A stretch of 16,593 nt of DNA from Thermoanaerobaculales bacterium. GTDB lineage: Bacteria; Acidobacteriota; Thermoanaerobaculia; Thermoanaerobaculales; Sulfomarinibacteraceae. Position numbers and translations under genes: made by a program. This document shows, one piece after another, positions 1-6,295 of this stretch (within the stretch, counting starts at the first letter, position 1; each line of letters starts with the position of its first letter). The notes below the pieces were generated by a model. That model was given only the letters and a program-made list of their open reading frames with translations, was not told where the DNA came from and searched no databases. The DNA lies in the NCBI GenBank assembly GCA_029932545.1, contig JAOZPW010000049.1, positions 1 to 16,593 on the forward strand. The letters are read 5' to 3'.

Positions 1-8
1 ATCCCCAA

Positions 9-152
9 TGTCATCCTGAGCGGAGCGGCCGGAGGCCGCAGAGTCGAAGGATCCCTTCCTAAATAGCGGCGCGATTCTCGCAAAATACCACCATACGCGA
101 CTTGTGGAGACCCTTCGACCCACTCGTCGAACTCGCTCGCTCAGGGTGACAT
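9..152. repeat. Inverted pair of REP-like intergenic repeats
   Basis: Two copies of a short repeat face each other. The left copy (9-54) starts TGTCATCCTGAGCG and ends GTCGAAGGATCC. The right copy (109-152) is its near reverse complement, starting GACCCTTCGAC and ending CGCTCAGGGTGACAT. About 54 nt of unremarkable sequence separates them. The central parts of the two copies differ, while the outer blocks are conserved. This is the arrangement of REP/BIME-type elements, which are non-coding and often lie beyond gene 3' ends; here the pair lies downstream of pldA. Positions 153-223 hold no gene. Confidence 0.75.
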
Positions 153-210
153 GTAGAGGCGATTTCGATTTCGGTTCGGAATTCCGAATTATGCAAGCGC
201 CTCATCTGAT

Positions 211-221
211 AGCTGACAGCT
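211..221 (-). repeat. Post-stop AGCT-N3-AGCT element after pldA
   Basis: Read on the minus strand, the pldA stop TAG is followed by GG and then AGCTGTCAGCT, a 4-bp inverted repeat around a 3-nt loop. The same layout occurs after three other genes in this window (near 4819, 8494 and 9122). It is too short and lacks a U-tract to be a standard intrinsic terminator. Its function is unknown. Confidence 0.5.
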
Positions 222-223
222 CC

Positions 224-1120
224 CTACCGCACGACAGCGATGCCCAATCGCAACTGCCACGGGAGGTGCTGGTCGTATGATCTCAGGCTTTCACCCCAGC
301 CGTTGAAATACTGTGCGTAGAGATAGCCGTCAAAGTTCCGGCCGAGAATCTTGTCCATCGGCCAGGTCCCGTCGAGTTGTACGCTCCCTTTTCCCGAGGT
401 TCCAACTTGCATCGTCGCCGCCACCTGCCAGTCGCTCCGGCCGGTGAAGGCCACTCGCAGGTCGCCGTAGCCCCGGTATTCGGCAATATCAGGATTTTGG
501 GCAGGGGTGCCGAGGTAGGCCCACAGCCGGGGCGCCACCGTCAGGTGTCCTTGACCCCAGATTCGAGAAAACTCGAACACCGGTTTGACATAGATAATGT
601 TGAGGCTCCGGCTTTCCTCTCCACCCTGACCGTTACTCTCATGCTGAATACCAGCCTGGCCCCAGATCCGAAAGTCCCCCGATTCAGAGCGGTGCACATC
701 CTTTTGCCGGTAAAACAGGCTCGGCTTGTATGAGGTGTCGTAGAAAGGCTTGCTCTCCTCTTCGATGTCCCACAATGAGGTCTGGGTGTAGCCGAAATAG
801 ACGTGACTGAAGAAGGGCGCCTTCCGAGTCAATGCACCCTGTGGATTCATAAAGGCAAACTTGAAACTGAACTGAAACTTGGCATTGAAGAACTCGCGCC
901 AACCGACAACAAAATAGAGAGGTTCGTCGGGAGTCAGTTTCGACATGAACCGGTTGGTATCCAGCTCTCCAACCTCGGCGCTCCCATCTACAGCCGAATC
1001 CTGTTCCAAATCGATCTTCGCCTCTTGTGCTTCGGCGCAATTCCATGCAAAAACAACTGTCAGAACAACGACCGCCATCCGACCGACTCGCGGTATCCAT
1101 ATCCGTTTTCCCAGCCTCAT
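224..1120 (-). CDS. pldA: Outer-membrane phospholipase A (PldA/OmpLA family)
   Basis: A predicted outer-membrane beta-barrel phospholipase that hydrolyses acyl chains of glycerophospholipids, especially those misplaced in the outer leaflet. The ATG at 1120 gives 298 aa beginning with a clear signal peptide (basic MRLGKR, then a hydrophobic run to about residue 27, AEA-type cleavage). A reading frame open up to 1219 would put 33 non-signal residues in front, so I reject that start. The OMPLA catalytic signature is present: H160 and S162 in QHESNG, and N174 in SRSLN. The spacing H-x-S and H+14 to N is that of E. coli OMPLA (H142/S144/N156). Aromatic-rich alternating strands follow to the C terminus. 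A GGGGAG lies 12 nt before the ATG, a rather long spacing. The gene is divergent from the Tricorn-like protease. I am confident of the family; lipid specificity is unknown. Confidence 0.9.
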   Translation of the reverse strand: MRLGKRIWIPRVGRMAVVVLTVVFAWNCAEAQEAKIDLEQDSAVDGSAEVGELDTNRFMSKLTPDEPLYFVVGWREFFNAKFQFSFKFAFMNPQGALTRKAPFFSHVYFGYTQTSLWDIEEESKPFYDTSYKPSLFYRQKDVHRSESGDFRIWGQAGIQHESNGQGGEESRSLNIIYVKPVFEFSRIWGQGHLTVAPRLWAYLGTPAQNPDIAEYRGYGDLRVAFTGRSDWQVAATMQVGTSGKGSVQLDGTWPMDKILGRNFDGYLYAQYFNGWGESLRSYDQHLPWQLRLGIAVVR

Positions 1121-1201
1121 GATCTGCTGTTTCTCCCCGTTCGGGAAGATTAGCACGCCAGACCAGCGAAACCGGGACAAAGTGGCAGCAGGAGAGCATT
1201 C

Positions 1202-1285
1202 TCTCGCAAAGATCGCCAAGAGCGCAAAGGAAACACAGAGTTGTTTTTCTCTCCCTTCTTTGCGTGCTTGGCGATCTTTGCGAGA
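1202..1285. repeat. Long inverted repeat between divergent genes
   Basis: Arms of 28 nt (1202-1229 and 1258-1285) are reverse complements with 26 of 28 matches. The left arm begins TCTCGCAAAGATCGCCAAG; the right arm ends CTTGGCGATCTTTGCGAGA. The 28-nt spacer is T/C-rich. It lies between the pldA start and the Tricorn-like gene start, so it is not a terminator for either. It looks like the widespread family of non-coding repeats with CGCCAAG...CGCAAAG cores. A related partial copy lies at 4612-4635. Confidence 0.8.
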
Positions 1286-1297
1286 TTATTGTGTTTC

Positions 1298-1327
1298 TTG
1301 ACCCTTTTGGCCCCGATTTCGTACATC
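1298..1327 (+). promoter_or_regulatory. Possible promoter for the Tricorn-like gene
   Basis: TTGACC at 1298-1303 matches the sigma-70 -35 consensus at five of six positions. TACATC at 1322-1327, 18 nt further on, is a weak -10 (three of six). A transcript starting here would have a leader of about 50 nt before the ATG at 1384. The -35 is convincing and the -10 is not. Confidence 0.35.
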
Positions 1328-1383
1328 CCCCAACAGACTGCCTGCCCTTTGGGATGTTGTAGGGTAGGCCTTCGGAGGCGAAG

Positions 1384-4300
1384 ATGACCCGCTATTCCCT
1401 GATTGTCCTTACCGTTCTTGCCCTGGCTGCGTCGGCCGCAGCCGTTGAAGCCCCTCTGCCGCGTCACCCGGCGCCCTCACCCGATGGCTCGATGATCGCC
1501 TTCAGTTGGCAGGGCGATCTCTGGACGGTCCCGTCTGCCGGTGGAACGGCTCGACGTCTGACCGCCCACCCGGCAGCCGAGAGGTTTCCGGTGTGGTCGA
1601 GAGACGGGCGTCTGATCGCCTTTGCCTCCGACCGCCACGGCAATAGTGACGTCTTCGTCATGCCGGCTGACGGCAGCGCCGCTCCGACCCGCCTGACATT
1701 CGCAGATCGCTCGGATACGCCGCTGGATTTCACGCCTGACGGGACCGCCGTGCTGTTTTGTTCCGGCAGGTCGGTTTCGGTTCGCTGGATGCCCGCTCTG
1801 TGGACCGTTCCCCTGAGCGGCGGAACCCCCGTGCTCGCCCAAAGCTCACTGGGAGATTCTGCAGCCTTCTCCCCCGACGGCCGGACCATGGTCTTCACTC
1901 GCGGTGCAACCAAGTGGACACGCCACGGCTATCGCGGCACGGCATCGAGAACGCCCTGGGTTCGAGAGCCTGACGGAACGTACCGTCAACTCTCGGATTT
2001 TGCCGGTGACGAGGACCACCCCAGTTGGATCAACGGTGACACCATCGCCCTTCTGTCGGCTCGATCAGTACGGAAAAACATCTTTCTGATGGATGTGGTC
2101 ACGGGTGATACCCGCCAACTGACCCACCACGACGTCACAGACGTCCGTTTCCCCAGGGCTTCGGCCGATGGATCCTTGATCGCCTACGAATACCAGGATG
2201 GAATCTGGACCATCTCGCCGGACGGAGCCCAACCTCGCCGGCTTTCAATCGACGTTCCTGCAGATTACCTCAGTGACAGGGTGATCCGCACCACCAAGAA
2301 CGACGATGCCGAGGACCTGGCCGTTCATCCGGATGGCGAATTGGCGGCCTTCATCGTCGAGGGTGACCTCTTCGTCACCGAACTGATGGCGAAGGATGAC
2401 CAGGAAATCGCCTCCCCTCAGACCGTACGCATCACCGACACGCCGGAGCGGGAAACCGAACCCCGCTGGTCTCCTGACGGGAAGATATTGTTGTTCACCT
2501 CTTCGAGAACGGGAAATAACGATCTCTGGACAGTGCATCCGGCAGACGAAGATCTCGGATGGATCGAAGCGTTCGATTTCCCTGTTGACCAGCTAACGAC
2601 CGACCCCGCCGAGGATACTGGCGGTCGCTGGTCTCCCGACGGTTCCTCGATCGCCTTCATCCACGGCAAGGGGAACCTGATGGTCATGGACTCCGACGGC
2701 AACAACGCCCGTACCGTGTTCGAGCATTGGTCCCCTTCAGACTTCAGCTGGTCTCCAGACGGCCGGTGGTTCGCGTACTCGACGGTGGACGCCCACTACA
2801 ACGCCGAAGTCTGGGTCATTCCGTCCGCCGGCGGCAAGGCCTACAACGTCAGCCGCCACCCGGATGACGATGTCCAGCCAAGGTGGAGTCCCGACGGGCG
2901 CCGTCTTTTGTGGGTCTCCAAGCGCCATGCAGACACAATGGACGTCTGGGGGGCCTGGCTGACCCGGGAAAACGACCAGCGAACCAACGCAGGGTGGCTG
3001 AAGCTGTTCAACGACAAAGGGAAGAAAGACGGGAAAGAGGAAGAATCGGAAGAAGACGAAGCAGATGACGAAGAGAAGGCCGCGGAACTGCCCGAGGTCC
3101 TGATCGATTTCGACCAACTGTGGAGGCGGGCAACGCGGATCACCGGCGAAACCGGCGACGAATATGGACCTCTGGCCACTCCGGACGGAAAACGAATCCT
3201 CTTCACGGCATCTCCCGACGGCAAGACCGATCTCTACAGCGTACGCTTCAACGGAGAGGACCTCAAACGTCTGACCGAAGACGGAACCTCGCCGTCCAAC
3301 GTACAGTTGAGCAAGGACGGAAAGACCGTGTACTACCTCAACTCCAAGGGCAAGGCAGGCCGCGTTGGAATCGACGGCAAGAAGGGCGACCCGATGCCCT
3401 ACTCGGCCCGGGTCACAATCGATGTTGAAGCACAGCGGGCTGCGGTTTTCAATGAGACCTGGCGGGCCCTGAACGAGTGGTTCTACGACCCGGCATTCCA
3501 CGGCGCCGACTGGCCTGCCAAGGCCGAGATCTATCGGCCATGGGCTCTCAATGCGTCGCACAACCTGGACTTCACCGATGTCCTCAACCTGATGTTGGGC
3601 GAGCTCAACGCCTCCCACATGGGTTACCGACCGAAAAGAGACAATTCCGGCGAGAAGACCGGATGGATCGGCGCCACATTCGACCCGGCCGCCGGCGGTC
3701 CCGGAATCCTGATTGAGGAGGTACTGGAAGACAGTCCAGCCACTCACACGACCGTCAACCTCAAGCCCGGCGACCGATTGCTGGCCGTTGACCGGCAGGA
3801 GATCACCGAGAATACCAACGTCTTTTCGCTCTTCGTCAATTCCGCGGATCGCAGGATCCCGGCGAGGATCCTCGGTTCAGACGGCACCGAGCGAACGGCC
3901 GTCATCATTCCGACGACTGCCCGTCGCCAGAGCAATTTGCGATATGACACCTGGGTCAGGCAGCGCAGGCAGCTGACGGAAGAGTACTCGGACGGACGCC
4001 TCGGCTACCTCCACATTCACAGCATGGACATTCCCTCTTTCGAGGACTTTGAAAGGGACCTCCAGGCCGCAGGTGAAGGCAAGGAGGGTCTGGTAATCGA
4101 CGTTCGCTCAAACGGAGGCGGCTGGACCACCGACTACCTGCTGGCGACCCTGATGGTCCAGCGCCATGCCTTCACCGTGCCCCGAGATGACATCTCAGGC
4201 ATCAAGGCCTACCCTCAGAGCCGGCTTCCGCTGGCTGCATGGACACGCCCCGCAGTGACTGTCTGCAACGAGGATTCCTATTCCAATGCCGAAATCTTCT

Positions 4301-4596
4301 CCCACGCATTCAAGACCCTCGATCGCGGGCCCTTGGTAGGTCAGACGACCTTCGGCGCGGTGATATCAACCGGCGCCCACGGTCTGCCCGGAGGCGGCTA
4401 CGTCCGTATCCCCTTGCGGGGTTGGTATGTTGCCGGCAGCGCGATGAATATGGAAAATAACGGTGCTGTCCCTGACGTCATCGTCGCCCAAGAGCCGACC
4501 GAGGACATTGATGCTACCAAGGACACCCAGCTTCGGACTGCCGTGGAGACTCTGTTGGAGCAGATGCCAAGCGACCCGAGAAATGGGGCTTGGTAA
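1384..4596 (+). CDS. Secreted Tricorn-like protease (S41 family, beta-propeller plus PDZ)
   Basis: A large predicted periplasmic serine peptidase of 1070 aa, about the length of archaeal Tricorn, which trims oligopeptides. It starts with a signal peptide (MTRYSLIVLTVLALAASAAA), so it is exported, unlike cytoplasmic archaeal Tricorn. Residues about 28-690 carry repeated PD40/TolB-like propeller blades (WSPDG, FSPDG motifs), interrupted by a very acidic, lysine-rich stretch at 543-567. A helical C1 region follows, then a PDZ domain around 760-850, then the C-terminal S41 core. Visible catalytic positions: S744-H745 in ELNASHMGY, S967 in NEDSYSNAE as the likely nucleophile, and E1024 in MNMENNG. 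In Tricorn the nucleophile is followed by Asp (S965-D966); here it is Asn968. GGAGG lies 5 nt before the ATG, giving a secure start. It converges on the PLC-like gene at 4835. The true substrate is unknown. Confidence 0.9.
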   Translation: MTRYSLIVLTVLALAASAAAVEAPLPRHPAPSPDGSMIAFSWQGDLWTVPSAGGTARRLTAHPAAERFPVWSRDGRLIAFASDRHGNSDVFVMPADGSAAPTRLTFADRSDTPLDFTPDGTAVLFCSGRSVSVRWMPALWTVPLSGGTPVLAQSSLGDSAAFSPDGRTMVFTRGATKWTRHGYRGTASRTPWVREPDGTYRQLSDFAGDEDHPSWINGDTIALLSARSVRKNIFLMDVVTGDTRQLTHHDVTDVRFPRASADGSLIAYEYQDGIWTISPDGAQPRRLSIDVPADYLSDRVIRTTKNDDAEDLAVHPDGELAAFIVEGDLFVTELMAKDDQEIASPQTVRITDTPERETEPRWSPDGKILLFTSSRTGNNDLWTVHPADEDLGWIEAFDFPVDQLTTDPAEDTGGRWSPDGSSIAFIHGKGNLMVMDSDGNNARTVFEHWSPSDFSWSPDGRWFAYSTVDAHYNAEVWVIPSAGGKAYNVSRHPDDDVQPRWSPDGRRLLWVSKRHADTMDVWGAWLTRENDQRTNAGWLKLFNDKGKKDGKEEESEEDEADDEEKAAELPEVLIDFDQLWRRATRITGETGDEYGPLATPDGKRILFTASPDGKTDLYSVRFNGEDLKRLTEDGTSPSNVQLSKDGKTVYYLNSKGKAGRVGIDGKKGDPMPYSARVTIDVEAQRAAVFNETWRALNEWFYDPAFHGADWPAKAEIYRPWALNASHNLDFTDVLNLMLGELNASHMGYRPKRDNSGEKTGWIGATFDPAAGGPGILIEEVLEDSPATHTTVNLKPGDRLLAVDRQEITENTNVFSLFVNSADRRIPARILGSDGTERTAVIIPTTARRQSNLRYDTWVRQRRQLTEEYSDGRLGYLHIHSMDIPSFEDFERDLQAAGEGKEGLVIDVRSNGGGWTTDYLLATLMVQRHAFTVPRDDISGIKAYPQSRLPLAAWTRPAVTVCNEDSYSNAEIFSHAFKTLDRGPLVGQTTFGAVISTGAHGLPGGGYVRIPLRGWYVAGSAMNMENNGAVPDVIVAQEPTEDIDATKDTQLRTAVETLLEQMPSDPRNGAW

Positions 4597-4611
4597 AGAA
4601 CAAGAAGGCAG

Positions 4612-4635
4612 TTGAACCGCGAAGAACGCAAAGCG
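4612..4635. repeat. Partial copy of the 1202-1285 repeat family
   Basis: The segment reads TTGAACCGCGAAGAACG then CAAAGCG. Its CGCGAAGAACGCAAAG core matches CGCCAAGAGCGCAAAG in the left arm at 1202-1229 with two differences. It lies 15 nt after the Tricorn-like stop codon and has no facing partner arm nearby, so it looks like a single or decayed copy. Confidence 0.5.
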
Positions 4636-4713
4636 ACCGAAGGCTTGCCCTTTACTTCGGCTGTTCTACCAGCTAACCAGACCTCTAACCTCATGAACAA
4701 CACGGAGGAAATC

Positions 4714-4800
4714 ACGTTACGGGCCGGGGAGGCCCGTGCTCCATTTACGGTGCCCCAGGTTTCACGGTAGGAGCGCGGGGTTCCTGCCCCGCATCGTGAC
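4714..4800. repeat. Inverted pair of GC-rich hairpin repeats
   Basis: Two hairpins of one family point in opposite directions. The first (4719-4737) has a 7-bp stem ACGGGCC/GGCCCGT with loop GGGGA. The second (4775-4792) has a 6-bp stem GCGGGG/CCCCGC with loop TTCCTG. Flanks match when one is reverse-complemented: both read GGAGC, one base, CGGG, loop, then a closing arm followed by CGTGA. The pair lies in the 238-nt gene-free gap between the convergent Tricorn-like and PLC-like genes. It could act as a two-way transcript end, although neither hairpin has a U-tract. I see no gene in 4597-4834. Confidence 0.7.
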
Positions 4801-4818
4801 GATCGGGATTTTGCAAGT

Positions 4819-4833
4819 AGCTCACCGACAGCT
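4819..4833 (-). repeat. Post-stop AGCT inverted repeat after the PLC-like gene
   Basis: On the minus strand the stop TAG (4835-4837) is followed by one G and then AGCTGTCGGTGAGCT: the same AGCT arms as at 211, 8494 and 9122, but with a 7-nt loop. It may be a diverged member of that element family. Confidence 0.4.
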
Positions 4834-4834
4834 C

Positions 4835-5683
4835 CTACGGAGGCGGCAGCGTCATGCCCCCGGTACCCATCACGGGCGCACCCCGTTTGGGCTTATCCCG
4901 TCCCTCAAAGCCGCTGGCCAATCTCGGTGCCAGTGTAACGGTTGGCCCACGGTGCCCTTTTGGGGTCGGTCTGGGTGCCGGCACATAACCGCCCCCCCCG
5001 GCCCAGACCCAGTTGCAGATGTTGGCAAAATCGGTCAGGCCACGTGAAAGGGCAACCCCTGCGACACCAAAAGCCACCGACCGGTCGTCGAGGCTCTTCC
5101 AACTGCGCAAAGAATCGGTTCGATAGAACTCCTCCCCCACAAATGGATAGAGTTCCCGACTTCTCTCGAAGGCCCCTTCGATCACGCCTTTAAGATCACC
5201 GCGGTGTGCCAGATCGTAATCTCGACCGTAGTAGACGAGTCGAACCCTTCCGAGAACCGAGTCAACGTAGGTCTGATAGGCCTGAGCATACCGAGCCTCC
5301 CTTGGATCGTCGTGAACGACGGCCAACGGATCGTTGGCGTCAATCACACGAACGGCCAACACTCCCAACTCCTCGACCAGATCTTCCAGGGCGATCGGTC
5401 GATCGAGCCCCTCGGTGCACTGGTTTGCAGAGGCCACCAGAGCTTCCGCAAGGCGACCGGGTTGGGCGGCCCTCCATGCGGGTGGCGCCGTGAGCCCTCG
5501 TTCGATGCCGGCGTCGAAGCGGCGGTGGTGACGCCGAACCTGGGCGGCCAGGTCAGGCGGCAGAAAATCCACAGCTGACCAGGCGAGATGGCGGGTCGTC
5601 CTGGCACTCCACCCAATGCTGGAGGCCGCGGCCAATATCACCAGCCACAGAACCGCACGCGAATGACCTGATCTCACCCCCAT
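4835..5683 (-). CDS. Exported protein, divergent phospholipase C/P1 nuclease-like
   Basis: A 282-aa exported protein of uncertain function. The ATG at 5683, 4 nt past the tlpA stop, is preferred over an upstream in-frame TTG at 5704 that overlaps tlpA. It begins with a signal peptide or N-terminal anchor (residues 1-25, hydrophobic VLWLVILAAASS). The layout GWSARTTRHLAW, then FLPPDL, then LGVLAVRVIDANDPLAV, then a YxxYV and VYYG region resembles the all-helical zinc-dependent phospholipase C/P1 nuclease family. Where that family usually has His in its LGxxAH and PLH motifs, this protein has Val and Ala, so zinc binding is doubtful. His residues remain at 32, 52, 53 and 124. The C-terminal third is Pro/Gly-rich, low in complexity and ends in PPP. 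Co-transcription with tlpA suggests an envelope role. Family assignment is tentative. Confidence 0.55.
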   Translation of the reverse strand: MGVRSGHSRAVLWLVILAAASSIGWSARTTRHLAWSAVDFLPPDLAAQVRRHHRRFDAGIERGLTAPPAWRAAQPGRLAEALVASANQCTEGLDRPIALEDLVEELGVLAVRVIDANDPLAVVHDDPREARYAQAYQTYVDSVLGRVRLVYYGRDYDLAHRGDLKGVIEGAFERSRELYPFVGEEFYRTDSLRSWKSLDDRSVAFGVAGVALSRGLTDFANICNWVWAGGGGYVPAPRPTPKGHRGPTVTLAPRLASGFEGRDKPKRGAPVMGTGGMTLPPP

Positions 5684-5687
5684 AGCT

Positions 5688-6203
5688 TCAGGGTGACTCC
5701 ACAATCGAGTCGGAATCGGCGCCGCTCATTCCTTTGACCAGTAGCCGGATACTCTCAATCACCGAGGCCGAATAGCCCGTATAAATTTGGGCCGCAAGTC
5801 CTTCACCATCCAACAGGATCGTTGTCGGCAGGCTTCTGATACCAATCATCCTCTGTTCCTGGTCGCTGAGCCTGAAGGCCGACAATTCGATGCCGGCACG
5901 TTCAAGAAATCTCTGTCCCGCGGCAGCTGACGAGTCGACGTTGACCGCCAACAGGACCAGCCCGGAGTCCTTCAACTCATGGGCCAGCTCTACGAGTTCC
6001 GGGAGCTCGGCCCGGCAGGGGCCGCACCAGCTGGCCCAAAATGCGACCAGAACGGGACGTCCCCGAAAGTCCTCAAGCATGACGCTGTTCTGCCCGTTCA
6101 GGGGGTGAAATTCAACATTGGGAAAAGGCGTACGATCACCCGCCCACAGAAGCGAGGGCAACATCACGAACACGACGGCGGCAAAAAATACGAAACGTCT
6201 CAC
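5688..6203 (-). CDS. TlpA-like periplasmic thioredoxin
   Basis: A periplasmic thiol-disulfide oxidoreductase of the TlpA/ResA class, which usually keeps cysteines reduced for cytochrome c maturation or other envelope targets. Translation from GTG at 6203 gives 171 aa with a compact signal peptide (MRRFVFFAAVVFVMLPSLLWA). The thioredoxin fold follows, with the active site WCGPC (C60 and C63) in VAFWASWCGPC, and the cis-proline in SLPTTILLDG. There is no lipobox. An in-frame GTG at 6263 would add 20 residues; I prefer 6203 because a good promoter lies between the two starts and its predicted transcription start coincides with the GTG. The PLC-like gene follows after 4 nt, so the two are probably co-transcribed. 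The electron donor and partner are not visible here. Confidence 0.88.
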   Translation of the reverse strand: MRRFVFFAAVVFVMLPSLLWAGDRTPFPNVEFHPLNGQNSVMLEDFRGRPVLVAFWASWCGPCRAELPELVELAHELKDSGLVLLAVNVDSSAAAGQRFLERAGIELSAFRLSDQEQRMIGIRSLPTTILLDGEGLAAQIYTGYSASVIESIRLLVKGMSGADSDSIVESP

Positions 6204-6210
6204 GGCGCAT

Positions 6211-6238
6211 ATGATACGGGAAAAACGAGAATGTTCAA
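6211..6238 (-). promoter_or_regulatory. Promoter of tlpA-like gene, leaderless start
   Basis: On the minus strand TTGAAC (6233-6238) is followed after 16 nt by TATCAT (6211-6216), five of six to the -10 consensus. Seven nucleotides then lead directly to the GTG at 6203. Transcription would start at or next to the initiation codon, so the mRNA would be leaderless. No Shine-Dalgarno sequence precedes this GTG, which agrees. Confidence 0.55.
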
Positions 6239-6283
6239 ACGAGCCACGCTTGTGAAAAAACACACATCCTGCTTCTCTTCCTG

Positions 6284-6289
6284 TACACT
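6284..6289 (+). promoter_or_regulatory. Possible -10 box for a leaderless dehydrogenase start
   Basis: TACACT lies 6 nt before the ATG at 6296 and no Shine-Dalgarno sequence is present. Start-site distance would make this mRNA leaderless too. No good -35 is seen at 16-18 nt upstream, so support is weak. Confidence 0.3.
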
Positions 6290-6295
6290 CCGCTC

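Noticed and set aside
9..152. CRISPR array or IS ends
   Set aside because: There are only two copies, in inverted rather than direct orientation, with no regular spacers, no transposase frame and no target duplication visible.
1121..1219. 33-residue N-terminal extension of PldA
   Set aside because: It would bury the signal peptide inside the protein and runs into the inverted repeat at 1202.
2737..3747. 336-codon open frame antisense to the Tricorn-like gene
   Set aside because: It is a mirror of the sense gene's codon bias, with no motif and no start signal. The sense protein has unmistakable propeller and S41 features.
6204..6263. Upstream GTG start for the TlpA-like protein
   Set aside because: A purine-rich AGGAAGAG lies upstream of it, but the extra 20 residues overlap a good promoter and make a poor signal-peptide N region. 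Kept as a possibility, not preferred.
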